Source: Piper betle (lineage: Eukaryota > Streptophyta > Magnoliopsida > Piperales > Piperaceae). Taken from it: DNA of 64,000 nt. The stretch covers positions 44,928 to 108,927 of the forward strand of contig JAURVB010012928.1 of assembly GCA_033002965.1 (NCBI GenBank), given 5' to 3'. Both the position numbers and the translations under genes were made by a program. Of the stretch, positions 12,045 to 24,065 are shown one piece after another. The notes under the pieces are model-generated. The model was not told the DNA's origin. It was given only the letters and a program-made list of their open reading frames with translations, and did not search any database. The first letter of the stretch is position 1, and each line of letters opens with the position of its first letter.

Positions 12045-15000
12045 ATGGGGAGAGGGAAGATAGAGATCAAGCGAATTGAGAACACCACCAATCGGCAGGT
12101 GACATTTTGCAAGCGCAGGAGTGGCCTTCTTAAGAAGGCCTATGAGTTGTCTGTGCTTTGTGATGCAGAGGTGGCCCTCATAGTCTTCTCTTCCAAAGGC
12201 CGCCTCTATGAATATGCCAACAACAGGTATGTTAATTTGCCTGTGTATGTCACCATGATTGGTTTACATATCTTCATGTAAATTAGGCTCTGCTACCTTC
12301 GACCATGAAATTACATCACTAACGGCATTTTTGCTTTTCCCTTAGATTTGGAGATAGATTTGTTTGCCTAGATGTTGCTGCAGTCCTTCCAGGTTTCACT
12401 TTTCTGTTGTTTCTCCTTTCAGTGCCAGATCAACCAAATTAGTGTGTTGATCTTGTGCTTGTGTTATTGCATCACCTTGCTGTTTTTGGATGATCAGATC
12501 AGGTATAGACAGCAGCTTGTAGATGTTAGCAATATCCAATGACTTATTTTGGTGATTTTTTTTACTCTTACAAGAAGAGACGGGTCTTCATAAAATTTCT
12601 TTTGCTCTAGAGATCTGGGCAAGTTGCTTTCCTTTCTTTTCTTGGCTTTCATGAGCAGATCTGATGTGAGTTAGAGAGGAGAAATACCAACACCTTAGGG
12701 CTGGAAGGCTTGCATCTTACTAGCTGTTTCCTCCTGCTCGTTACTTTGTGGCACCCTCTTTCATTAGCTTGACCATTTCTTGATTTTTCAGATTTTGCAC
12801 TTGCACTTTTGCACTTTGTTTTTATTGTTACTCTCCCACCTTTGGTTAAGATTCCACATCTCAACAAGGGATCGAACTCTCTGAGTTTAGGCTTCTTCTA
12901 CATCCTCTTTCTTCATTGGTGAAAGACCCAATTACCCACAATAAAGATTTCTTTTCTTAGTTCTCCAAAAACCTTTGTGATCACAAAAAGAAAATTGCTT
13001 TGTTTTTGAAAAAGAAAGAGTTATAAGTAGTTTTCTGCTCCAAAGAAGCATCAGGTTTATCCAAAATTCGCATAAGAGGTTTCCAACTACTGATCAAAAG
13101 AGATTGAAGAAAAGTTACAAAATTGTATAGCTGCCGAGTTCATCATAAAACTGTCCCATGAATAGCTTTGCTCAATGCAATACAATGACTCGAAAGATTC
13201 GTCTGTTTACAAGAGAAAGAAAAGAATATGATCAGAGATAAAACAAGAGCTATGGCAGATAAATCCAATGCTAGCCAGGAAAGAGTACGTACACGTGAAA
13301 TTAGGGTTTATCTCTCCTCCGACACATACATACCCAGAGCAGCATCCGAGGCACATTGATGGAACATATATGACACACTACTCTAAACAGTGCAAAGTGA
13401 GGTGGCCAATCATATCATAGGATTTTGTAAAGGCATGAAACCTTGTACCAGTGAGAACGTTTCAGGTTTGGACAAGTCCTGAATCATAAGCAACTGAGGT
13501 AAAACTCTTTACGCTTATCCTAGTTGTTCACTGAGTAAAGAGGTGTGCACCCTCTTTCTCGGTGTTAGCATTGCCGTGCTAGTTGGTTCGAAACTATCAG
13601 ATTCAGCCCGTTAACTCGACTCCGTTGTAATCCCAGTCGAGATTGAATCGACAGAAATGATTTTTGAATTGCCCGATTTAAATTGATTTTGACCGATTTA
13701 TAAGCGATTTATGAATCTATGTTCTTACCGGATTTTATATTTTTTAATATTTGATAATTAATGAATAGATAAAGATATAATCTATGTAAATATAAGAGAA
13801 TTTAACTTAAGGTTTTCTTATTACTTGTGTTTTTAGCCTTCTATGACATTTAGTGCTCTAAAGTTTATAAAAACATGCTTAAGCATACTTTATTTTGATA
13901 ATAAAATAAAATTTGACAAAAAGGTTATTTCAATATTATTTTTTATTTTGATTTTATTATCCTTGATAAATCAATTTTCATACAAACATATATGCAATCT
14001 TACTAAATTTGTTGATTCAAAATAAGCCTTGAATCGGTTATGAATGGGATCAATTCAATTTTTAAAAAATCCGATTCAATTACGGATTCCAATTTTTATA
14101 ACAATGAGTACTAGCCTATAGTTACTTTGAGGTGACATGTTAAGCTATATAGATTAATACTAGGTGCACTACCAAAAAATGTCTCCACTTTTTCCTACTC
14201 TGACTTTGATTGACCAATTAAATTAGTCACTCGGATCATGCTTACATGGTAACTTTTTTGGGCCAATCAAAATCAAGGTGGGGAAAATTGGAGAAAAGTT
14301 TGGTAGTGTATAAAGGAATCCTCAACTAAATATCGATATTATCATCATATATTAATGTATGCCTATATACGATGGAGTGCAACGAAATGGAAAAATCTTC
14401 TTTTTAAAAATAGTTAACCAAAGTTAAATATCTATAGACATACTTTATAACTAACATATTAGATCTTACTCTAACAGTATTCAATGTGAATTGTTTTTGA
14501 TGATTTTCACATTGTTTTTGATGATTACATTTTGCTAATTAGTAAGAAATTTTATCGTCAAAATTCTATTTATTGGCTCATAAGCTTGGCCTATGTCCAA
14601 TTCAACTTACCACCAAAGACAATTTTGGGTTGGTTTTAACACCATCTGAAACGACTAGGTGCAAGTTTAATATGATGACCAAATTATTTATTTAAGAAGT
14701 TGAATACCGATGGTTATTTCTATTAATATACTAGGCCTTATTCAAGTAGGTATTACATGTAAGGCTAATTTTTTTAGGACCTTGTCGTTTCTTTTGTTCA
14801 CCACCTTAGGAAGGAAGATGTGAGATTCATTTTGCTAATGGAGGCTTACATGTACCCTTTGGGAGAAACCCAAATGGTTTCCTTTAAAATTGTTGTGTGA
14901 TAGGCTTGTTAAAGTGTGACAAATACTGATAAGTAGCTAGCTAGCTAGTAGTTACACATACAACAAGCAATTTTTTCATAAATATAGGTAAATTAGCTAA

Positions 15001-16492
15001 CTTGTAATTTTTTCACAGATAGGTTCTGTTGACCACCTTTGCTTTACTGACTGGATGAATTGAAGAACAAACACCATGTTGCATAAGAATTGCAAATGAT
15101 GTGATGACAAATCAATTGTTTGTTATGTAGTTGGTCATTTGATCTATGCTATGAGCAAAGTTATTTTCTATTTGTTATACTCATCAATATGGTCTGTTGT
15201 TGGAGTAATAGTTTAAAGTCCACAGTTGAGAGATACAAGAAGACATGCAACGAAACCAGGTCTGTATCTTTTGGTGATCAACCAAACTCTCAGGTGAGTT
15301 GAGTTTCAATGAAAGATAACTCAATTCATGATACTAGTAATTCATGTAATGGGAAAAACTTTGAGCCAGCTTCAGTTTTTATATACACTTTGTCTAATTA
15401 TTATATATTTAGCAAAGATCTTATTAATTATATATATACTAATCAGTTTGGTATTTTTTGTTAGGATTACCAAGAAGAAATAAAAAAGCTGCAGAGTCAG
15501 ATTTCACAGCTCCACGATTCAAACATGTAATCTAAATCTTGGTTAAAAAGAAGGGTATTCCAATTCTGCATTTATCAGTTAATTTAGAAAAATAATAAAT
15601 GACATTTTCTCAGGAAATTCACTGTTGAAGGGCTTTCTAAGATGGATAGCAGGGAAGTGAAAGATATGGAAAGGAAAATAGGGAGAAGTATCGGCATTAT
15701 CAGATCCAAAAAGGTCCTAGACATTCCCTTCTTATCATGATTCATTTTAACCTGTGAAACCTTGATTTAGCTATGAGTTTGGTCCATTGCCACTCTCTTT
15801 CTGATCATATATATAAAATTTCTGCAGAATGAGCTCCTATCTGCTGAAATTGAGTACATGCAGAAGCGAGTAAGATCATCCTTTAACTTATGTATATATG
15901 TCTTTCAATGCTCAAAATCTTAAGCTTTTTCTTTCCAAAAAGGATTTGCTCAGACACCATGTTTTGCAAAGTAAAGCTTGGGATGTTTATGTACACCAAT
16001 ATATAGTACCTAGGCATTTAGAGATACCATCAGTCTGATAACCGATCATAATCCTAAATATATTGATACTCATCTTATATATGCAGTTGACACTTGATAC
16101 AGACTTTCTCTAACTAATACCCATTGATGTGAATATACTGTAGGAGTTTGATTTGCAGAATGATAACATGTATCTGCGATCTAAGGTATGCATTTGCAGT
16201 CATGTTTGTTTACAATCAATTTCATGTTGATGATCAATGGAGATCAATCGCATATATATTTCTAGTGAGTGATGAAGACTAATTGTTTTGATCTATATAT
16301 TGGTCATTTCAGATTGCAGAAAATGAGAGAACCCAGCAGCAGATGAATCATGTGATGCCTATTCCACAGTATGAAGTCATGCCTTCTCATTCCCATATTG
16401 ATGCTCGGAACTTCCTTCAACCAAATATGTTAGAACCTCATATCCACTTCTCCCAGCAAGACCAGCAGCTCTCCAACGTGGGTACCTGCTAA
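12045..16492 (+). CDS. AG: AGAMOUS-like C-class MADS-box transcription factor
   Basis: Seven exons with canonical junctions: 12045-12226, 15212-15293, 15465-15526, 15614-15713, 15828-15869, 16144-16185 and 16313-16492. They encode 229 residues. The MADS domain (1-60) begins [19 protein letters not shown]. The I region reads STVERYKK, and a K domain follows with [19 protein letters not shown]. The C-terminal part has YEVMPS and [12 protein letters not shown], the AG motif I style of C-lineage proteins rather than D-lineage AGL11/STK. The family binds CArG boxes as multimers and specifies stamens, carpels and floral determinacy. Oddities: RRSGLLKKA instead of the usual [18 protein letters not shown] instead of SSRGRLYEY, a divergent start of the K domain, and no ALQLG-like tail. 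The last exon may instead splice at GGTACC (16481) to an exon after 16646. I chose the ATG directly before GRGKIEIK. Confidence 0.9.
13569..14106. mobile_element. Non-autonomous hAT-like element in AG intron
   Basis: It begins CATTGCCGTG and ends in CAATG, so both termini read CATTG inward. The flanking 8-mers are GGTGTTAG (13561-13568) and AGTACTAG (14107-14114), matching at five positions. Repeated CCGATTT and ACCGATT blocks near both ends resemble those of the hAT element at 56189-57940, so the two are probably related. The AT-rich interior has no protein. Confidence 0.5.
14167..14308. mobile_element. 142-bp MITE with about 45-bp inverted repeats
   Basis: The left arm starts CACTACCAAAAAATGTCTCC and the right arm, read inward, starts CACTACCAAACTTTTCTCC. 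The similarity continues through TTTGATTG about 45 bp in. It is small and AT-rich without an ORF. The superfamily is unclear: the CACTA start hints at En/Spm, but no 3-bp target duplication is evident. Confidence 0.7.
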
Positions 16493-17137
16493 AATTTCCA
16501 TCTGATCTTTTTTTCGCCTTGTTTGGTACTATGTTCAATAAAAATTAGCTAGATCGGTATTGTCTTCATGGCAAACTGCATATTCTCGAATAAAAGTTCA
16601 TATTTTTTAAGAAGAAACTTTTAACACTATCTTTCTCTTGTGCAGATGACAAGATTATCTATTCACTGTGATCCTGCAATCAACTTAATTCTTGAATAAC
16701 TGTAGAAAATATCAAGGTCAAGTGTGAAATTCAGGCTCTCTATGATACAAGGATTAAGGTAATTAGTTGAATATTGACCTGCTGATGATTAAGCATCCTC
16801 ATTGATTATGGCAAACAAGGACTTATTGTATGTTTTTAATCATATATGACTTGAGCAGCTACTCTATTAGCAAAAGCTTGTTATCTCAAATTATCCTTTA
16901 TATATGTTTGGATTCTCTATAATGCTTTTGTTCCTGTCACCCAATGTTTGTTACTTGGAAAAAAATGTTTTTTTTAAAGCATTTGGTTTTAGTTGTAATA
17001 AGTGGCCTGTGAATGTTACCCACTTATGATAACTAAAATCATTCACTTTTGTTGCCAACGATGTAAGTAGATAATTTTAGCTATAATAATTGAGCGTTCT
17101 TGCGAATGCTGATTCTTAAGTGGCTCTTATACTAATT
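16493..17137. other. AG 3' region, no further gene seen
   Basis: The sequence is AT-rich. It holds a possible terminal AG exon after TCTTGTGCAG (16646) and otherwise looks like 3' untranslated and intergenic DNA. Confidence 0.4.
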
Positions 17138-17316
17138 TGTAACACTCAATTCCGGTTCGACTTTGACCGGTTTGAAGTGTTAACGTCATGTAAACAATCC
17201 TTTGAATGGTTAAGTCCCCGGAGTGGTTACCTTGCCATGTTAGTTGGTGAAGGTAAGGTTTCATGATATTAACACTACAAACCTAGTTAGGTTCAAACTG
17301 AATTTGGGGTGTTACA
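17138..17316. mobile_element. Small TGTAACAC...GTGTTACA element
   Basis: A 179-bp unit with imperfect inverted ends: TGTAACACTCAATTCCGGTT on the left, and TGTAACACCCCAAATTCAGT when the right end is read inward. The termini closely resemble one end of the long LTR family (TGTAACACCCCGTTCCGG). It could be a MITE or a tiny deleted LTR derivative. The flanking 5-mers TAATT and ATATT are not a convincing duplication. Confidence 0.5.
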
Positions 17317-18330
17317 ATATTGGTACTACATGGATGATTTTAGTTAAATGAGTGAAGGACTTTCGCGTGAAACCCAACAATGCTTGTACAATAATTAAAT
17401 ATTTTCTTCCAAAGAAAAATAATATAAATATTTTTTCCAAGTAATATGTATGTATGAAATATGGTACGTTTTTACAAAGGTGGTGTGTGGAGCGAATAAA
17501 AAATGTGGTTAAATATTTTAGCTTATTTAAATATTGATGCATAGGGATTTCTAACTTTCATTTACTATTTACTATGATCTAATTATAAATAAATTAGATC
17601 ATCAAATAATTTCTCACACATGGTAGCAAGCTTTTCAAGGCTTAGTATGTAATAAATACAAGGTAAATAACCTAATTCCTACCTAATATATTGCAAATTT
17701 TATCTGTACACTACTTTTTTGACTCGTATAATTTAGACATGATAAATCCTTGGGCTTGCTTAGTAGCCATGTAAATTTTGGAAGTGGCTACACATCTCAA
17801 AGTATCGAAGGGCATAGAGATTGAGTTGAAAAGGGGTGAATTAATTTTTCTACTAAGAAATTGGTTGAAGTGGGTTTATTCTATATAATTTATTTTTTAA
17901 AAAATTATTGCAATTAAAACTTGAAGAATATATATTTCTTCGGAATTATTATGCATGTGAAGATAAAATCATACAATCGTACCTAAAGGTGTTAATCAAG
18001 CGAGTCAAGTGGAGTTCAACCATGTATGTTTAACCATTTATGAATATTCAAGTTTATTTTAAATTCTAGTTGAGCTAAAAAATATTCGAGTTGAGTCAAG
18101 TTAGAATCAATCCCGAGAAAGCTCGAGCATTATTCATATATAGTTTTCTTTTGTGTAATTTGAGATAAAATTAATAATAAAAATTTAAATAGTTTAATTT
18201 TGGTTCAATTATATGTCAAATAGTTTATTTGGGAACAAAATACTTATATTTTCATGTAAAAGCATCATCATAATATGATTATATTTATCATCTTTTTTCA
18301 TATTTTATATAAATAGCCGTATAAAAAATG
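17317..18330. other. AT-rich intergenic DNA
   Basis: No ORF with family resemblance, RNA gene or clear repeat was seen. Confidence 0.5.
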
Positions 18331-18965
18331 AGGTAAATATTATTTAGCCCCCTGAAATTACTCATACCATTACATAACCCCCCTCATTTAAAAAAAACAT
18401 CACTTAACCACCCTTAAAACTAGCACAATTATATAAATACCTTTAAGCAATGACATGGATGGCTTGTAATCGATCAAAGGGTAATGTTTGAGTGTCACAT
18501 TAGAAAGTAAAATTAAATAAAAATATTTTTTAAAAAAATTGATATAATAATAAAATATTTTATTTTATTTTACTCATACAATAAGTCTAGTTTTTAACCC
18601 ATATGTGAAAAGAATAAAAATATCTTGTCTCACGTACGAGTTTATAATTAACTTTACTAAAAAAACTAAACAAGATGATAATTTATTTTACCTAATTATT
18701 ATATATATATATTTTTAGTACATATATTTTAATTTATAATATCATTATATTGTATGTTTTATTTAAAATTTAAATTATTGTTTTAATTGACTTTAATTTC
18801 TGATGTGGCCCTCCCACATTACCCATTAACCAATTACAAGCTCACCATGTGAGTTAATTTCGAGGGCAGTTATGTAATGTGTTTTTGAAACAGGGAGGCT
18901 AAGTGATAATTTGCCTTATTCCATAGGCTAAACGATGATTTGAATAATTTAAGTTATATTTACCT
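18331..18965. mobile_element. 635-bp MITE-like element, possibly Mutator-type
   Basis: The outer 10 bp are perfectly inverted (AGGTAAATAT at 18331 and ATATTTACCT at 18956-18965). Further in, the arms share TTAGCCCCCTG / TTAGCCTCCCTG blocks and a CATTACATAAC block. The flanking 9-mers TAAAAAATG and TAAAAATAT are similar, which suits a Mutator-like 9-bp duplication but is weak in AT-rich DNA. No transposase is present. Confidence 0.5.
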
Positions 18966-19536
18966 TAAAAATATAAATTATTATATTCGATGTAAATTAT
19001 TAGGTTTGGAATCAATCCGAACCGACGAACAGGCTGGTTCTCGTGATCACAGGGTTCAAACAAAACTTTTACCGGAACGAAATTGAGGCGATGAATATAG
19101 AGTGGATTCTTTGACGATGGAGGTGTTATCTGCACAAGAACAACGTTTATCCACTTGGCCGTCCGTGTCGACACGAAATCTTGTGGAGATGAGATTCCCT
19201 TTTATACGTACAAAAACAATACATTACGTGGTTCACGCCAAGGATCGCCTAAGACGGGTTGAAGGTCACAGCTCTTCGTCTGTCATCGACCATTAGAGCC
19301 TCTGAACCAAAATGGTCTTAGAGCCAGGGAAGATACGACCATTCGCCACACCAAGCTCTATATCATGTCTGTCAACCAAAATCCCGGACCTCTTTTTTCT
19401 TTTTCCTTTTCTTCATTTTTGTGAGCAAAAAGCTTCTGTTTCTGGGTGTGGATGAAATTGGGGGATCATGTTCTTTGAGTTTCAGATACATTTGTTCATC
19501 TGGGTAGTCTAGGATTTGATGATCAATTTGATTCAG
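18966..19536. other. Intergenic DNA upstream of the quinone reductase locus
   Basis: No conserved ORF. Nothing resembling the missing start of the quinone reductase was found here. The short frames do not resemble proteins I know. Confidence 0.4.
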
Positions 19537-20496
19537 TCTGACGCGCTATGCAGCTCCTATTCGCTATACGGCCATCTTGGGACGATGGCCAAGGAGATTC
19601 AGAGAGGTGCCAGCTCCGACCATGGCGTGGAAGAAACCCTCTGGCAGTTTGGAATGGGACAAGAGCATCATTGAAATCTTATCATTTTTCCCATTCTCGA
19701 ATCGGTCACTAGCAACATTTTGATCAACAACATTGTATGTTGTAAAGAAACAAAATGCATCTTTCCTTATGCTAACTCTTATTCCATTTTGGAGTAGCAT
19801 CTTACATTCTTACTCTCTGTGATGTTGGCAAATAGGTTCCCGAGACCCTTCCTGAGAGGGTGCTTGAGAAGATGAAGGCCCCTGCGAAGGCAGTGGATGC
19901 TGCCACCATAGCACCTGAACAGCTAGTATATGCGGACGGATTCATCTTTGGTTTTCCTTCCAGATTTGGAGTCATGGCTGCTCAGTTTAATGACTTATTT
20001 GATGCCACTGGCCAGCTGTGGGACTCCCAGCAGCTTGCAAGAAAACGAGCGGGCATTTTCTGGAGCACTGGGTTTCATGGTGGAGGTCAAGAGCTCACTG
20101 CGTACGCCCTCTCTCCTACCCTTTTTTATTTCTGGCCAACAAGGATCACACCATCAAGTGCCAACCTTACAATCAAGCACAATGCAGAACAATTTTTATC
20201 TGGTATACGAACAAGTTCATGCTTTGCTCTATTTCAGGTTAACTGCCATCACTCAATTGGCATACCATGGCATCATCTTCGTTCCACTGGGATATACCTT
20301 TGGCGATGGAATGTTTGAGATAGACGAGGGGAAGGGTGGGTCTTCATATGGAACAGGAACATATGCTGGAGATGGGTCACTCGAGCCAACCGATCTGGAG
20401 TTAAAGCAGGCCTTTTACCAAGGCAAATACATTGCAGGGATGCTAGAGAAGCTCAAGTCCTCGAAAACAGCACTAAGCCGCATACCTGCACAGTGA
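19537..20496 (+). pseudogene. FQR1: FQR1/WrbA-type NAD(P)H:quinone oxidoreductase, damaged 5' end
   Basis: Exons 2 (19836-20101) and 3 (20238-20496) join in frame and encode 174 residues of a flavodoxin-like quinone reductase. Motifs are [12 protein letters not shown], the FMN-site [21 protein letters not shown] and [12 protein letters not shown]. The family uses FMN and NAD(P)H for two-electron quinone reduction in detoxification. An exon-1-like segment (about 19537-19650) retains YSLYGHLGTMAKEI and ends CTCTGGCAG, but the expected GT donor reads TT. There is also no ATG or KVYIVYY-type start before it, and its frame stops at 19672. The gene is therefore probably non-functional, unless another first exon is used. 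It converges with RPS8, 460 bp away. Confidence 0.75.
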
Positions 20497-20959
20497 TGGT
20501 TGCTCGGAACATTTCCCCTGCTACCCATGTAAATTGTAACCTGAGTCCTAACTTTGACGGCACTCAAAAGAATCTGACACTAAAATGGTACAGCGGAGTA
20601 CATGACAACAACACTAGGTCATGTTGATTTCTGATGATACCTGTATCTTCTTGGATGATCTCAAATAGAGCTACCATTTTATGGCTGTCAAGGACAACCA
20701 ATACCAACATCAACTATTTGATCGGACACATATGCTCTCAACAGTTCTATGTTCAAACCTCCAATGGAGAAAAATTAGCTCAGGCAGAGATGATTGACGC
20801 CCATTGCAATTAAGTTCAAAGCATATTAGCTGATTAATTTCCCCACTAGACAAAATTTCACCACTCATAAATCAAGCACATCCTAGCAATCAAAACTTAT
20901 GAAAGTAATACAAGTAGCATTTGAAAGTAGAAAACGTGAAAATTGCTCTATGACAACTT

Positions 20960-22905
20960 TCAAGCAGCACCGGCACCTTTCCCCTTCTTCCTCTGAGTTT
21001 TCTTTATGTAAAATTCAAGCTCCTTTCCTTCTAAAATGTATCTGTTGATAATGAATATATACAAGTTAGTAAACCAAATAGTGAGGATATTTATAACAGC
21101 TTGCATACAATGACTGCATACCCATCAGCTCTACCGCACTGCCCAGGGCGGGAAGAAATGCAAGCCATAAGCCTTCCACTTCCAAACTGCTCCTCAATAT
21201 GGGGATCCAGCTTGTGACCTTGCTGACGTCGTTCCAATTTCCTGAGAACATGATTACTCTTCTTCGCTCCCTCGGTAAAAGCTTCACTATCCTGAATAGT
21301 AAAAACAATTAAGAATTTATTAGCAGTCATCAAAGGTAAATAATGCACTGAAAACCAGAACAGAACCCACACTAGAGGTGGAAACTAAATAGTAAGTTGC
21401 ATAGAGTATAAAATATCTTTTCTAAAAAAGAATACCAAAAGGAATCATCTCGAGTACTAACATTCGCAAAGTAATAATAAACACTGATAATATGCAAAGC
21501 AGGAACTTTTAGGCAGTTTAACTTTTGGCTATAGTTTTGTTCAAATGGAGATGGCTTGTCCAGTAAAAGGTAGCGGTAAATATACCATGATCGGGTCCCA
21601 AGAAATGTAATTTTAACCACAATATGCCGCTAGCATACCTCCGCATCCTTCTTAGCCACAGAAGCTTTCTTCTTTCTGCCAATATCAACCCCATAATGTT
21701 GGAGATACCACTGTTTAAATGGGGCAGCATCAACCTGCACGATTGCACTCTTCACAAGAGTCTGAGTTCTAACAAGCTCATTGTTTGAAGCATTGTACAC
21801 CACATCAAGAATACGAGTCTTGCGAGTAACCGCCTCACTACCCCATGAGTAGTTTCCAGTGTCCAATCTAAGTGCCCTCCACTTCACATTTCCTCCTCTC
21901 ACTCGCACTCTCCTAACAGTCTTGTCACTGGACAATTTTGTGTTAGCTGGCTGACGGCCAAGCTCATACCTTCATACAAACAACAGCAACAAAAAGTTCA
22001 ACTTCAAAAGTTCACAATAATTAATCAATCCACACTGCCACAAAAGTTCAAATTCAAATGTTCACAATACACTAAAATCAAACTTCATTTTAAAGAGCAG
22101 AAAGGAGTAAGGAAAAAGATTAAAAAGAAAATGGTAATTTATACAATTTTGGCAATGGAGTTACAAACGATACTTTATAATTTGTTATATCCCACAAAAA
22201 TTAAATCACATATGTAACTCTCAGAGCTTAGGGTAATTGTACTAGTAATCATCATGTTCAATGCTTTATTTTACTTTCTACCCTGCATAGAAAAGGCATC
22301 ATGCTAGAACTAGCCAATACGAGGTAATATCCTACAGTAACCAGCAACCAGTAAAAGCTTTTAAAGAAATAAAATTGACTTTGGAAACAATTCAACAACC
22401 AATTTCATCAGCCATAAACATGCGTACCATACAAAAATACACAATAATCAAACAACTAATTAATAATCTAAGTTTAATTCTAGAAATACTATAAAGTACC
22501 AAAGGCATTCAAAGCAACAATATAACAACAATTTTCAGCAACAATACACCAACCATTAACAAGATCACCAGACAAAAACAAAAAAAGATAAAGATTAGCA
22601 AGCACCAAAAGCATTCAAATTATGCAAGCAGTCACTAAACAAAATTAGACCAACCATTACAACCAGACAGAAAAAATAACAAAAACTCACTTGCGCTTCT
22701 TGCGCCAGGCCTTCTTCTTCCCGCCGGTAGCACGGCGCTTGTGCATGGAATCCCGGGATATACCTGGCCCAAAAATAAAAATCACAAACAAACTCAAAAT
22801 CATGAGATGAGATCTCCCCCAAACGTCATTATCGGCCGAATCCCAAACCAAAACAAACAAAAATCACAACTTGCGACCGCGAAACCGTGCAAATCGCATA
22901 CCCAT
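20960..22905 (-). CDS. RPS8: 40S ribosomal protein S8 (eS8)
   Basis: Five exons on the minus strand: 22905-22902 (ATGG only), 22763-22691, 21969-21639, 21291-21122 and 21041-20960, all with GT-AG borders. They encode 219 residues, normal for eS8. The protein begins [20 protein letters not shown], continues with [19 protein letters not shown] and ends in the basic tail [12 protein letters not shown]. It is a component of the small ribosomal subunit that binds 18S rRNA. The four-base first coding exon is a feature of some ribosomal protein genes and explains why the start is easily missed. The upstream ATG context and GC-rich leader near 22906-22990 fit a housekeeping promoter. No lesion was seen. 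Confidence 0.95.
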
Positions 22906-22990
22906 GCTCGCCCACGGGAGCGGGAGGAGATGCTCGGAGCTCCGGCGCGTGATTCGAGCCGGCGAAGTTGAGGAGGGCAATGGCAACGAG

Positions 22991-23459
22991 CCGGAATTTG
23001 TGTGGGTATTTATATGAACCTAAAACCCTAATTCCTGGTTTTTTAAAAAAAGAGGTGATTTATCATGTTTTTTTATCTTTATATTATATTTTTTGTATAT
23101 TTTATTTCTAATTACATCAATCTTAACTTAGGAATTAGGATAGCATTCTCAACATTATATTTTTTATTTATAATTATATACCAAAGTCATGTCTCTTATG
23201 CCTTTTCAATATAGATAAAAAAATTATTTGACTTAAGCATTGTAATGGGTATAAGTTTTATCTTTATATACTATTTTGTTATAAACATGAAAAAATTTAA
23301 TTTAATTTAACAATATTGGAAAGAAATAAAGTTTCTAACCTTAATTTAACATGATTTTTTATTATACAGCAAATATTCAAATATTAGTCCAATTACAAAT
23401 TGATGGCCTCAATTAGTCCATATTATTATTCCAAAATAATTAACTCAATATATGTAAGG
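22991..23459. other. AT-rich DNA upstream of RPS8
   Basis: Presumed RPS8 promoter and intergenic DNA. No second gene was recognised. Confidence 0.4.
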
Positions 23460-23985
23460 AGCGATGGTGGCGGGTCAATAGTAGGCATGGGTATGGGCGT
23501 GACAGAGGAGCAAGGGCGTGACACTGCGGGCATGGGGGAGGTGGAGGACAGCAGTGCAGGCGCAAGCATGGGCATGGCAGATGAGCAAGGGGATGAGGGG
23601 GTGACGACGAGCAAGGGGGCAGGGTCACAAGGGGGCACAGCGGCGTAAGCGAGGGGGGGCAGGGCGGGGCGGCGACCCGGGCAGGGCATGGGAATGAGGG
23701 CACGGGTGTGGGCACGGTAAAGGTGTGGGCAGGGCACGAGCGCTGCAACGAGCTGGGGCTCGGCGGTGGGCATGGGCACCAACGGGGAGCACGGCGGTAG
23801 CAAACAGTGGATGGCGAGGGTGGAGGCGATGGCGGTAAAGATGGAAATGGGAGGGAGGAGATGAAGTTTTCTTTTTTTAAGAAAATAGATCTGGACCGTT
23901 TGATATAAGCGAACGATCCAAATCGAGGCAATTGTAGGAAATTTTTCCTACAGTCACCCCTAGGCTATCCAGTCCTTATATATAT
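23460..23985. mobile_element. Left-truncated GC-rich DNA element
   Basis: A GC-rich interior with repeated GTGGGCAYGG blocks ends in TAAGAAAATAGATCTGGACC and a TGTAGGAAATTTTTCCTACA palindrome near 23930-23955, matching the right end of the element at 9831-10452. The left inverted end is missing. A near copy follows LTR copy 4 at 26885-27190. Confidence 0.55.
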
Positions 23986-24065
23986 ATACACACACACACG
24001 AACTACACCTTATATAGCTTATATAAGTGTAACTTATATAGGTTACACACAGATCGGGGCAGGGG

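Larger units (their letters stand above)
12227..15211 (+). promoter_or_regulatory. Long first intron with AG-intron-type motifs
   Basis: This 2985-bp intron follows the MADS exon, the position of the regulatory intron in AG genes. It contains CCAATG (LEAFY core type) at 12536-12541 and 13265-13270, a G-box CACGTG at 13292-13297, and CCAATCA at 13406-13412, the motif known from AG introns. The cluster at 13265-13412 is the best candidate enhancer. These motifs are short and can occur by chance. Two small transposons occupy 13569-14106 and 14167-14308; a second CCAATCA at 14263-14269 lies inside one of them. Confidence 0.45.

Noticed and set aside
21970..22690. Possible C/D snoRNA in an RPS8 intron (ATGATGA on the minus strand)
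   Set aside because: A C-box-like motif near 22245 is followed by CTGA too soon, and no terminal stem could be paired.
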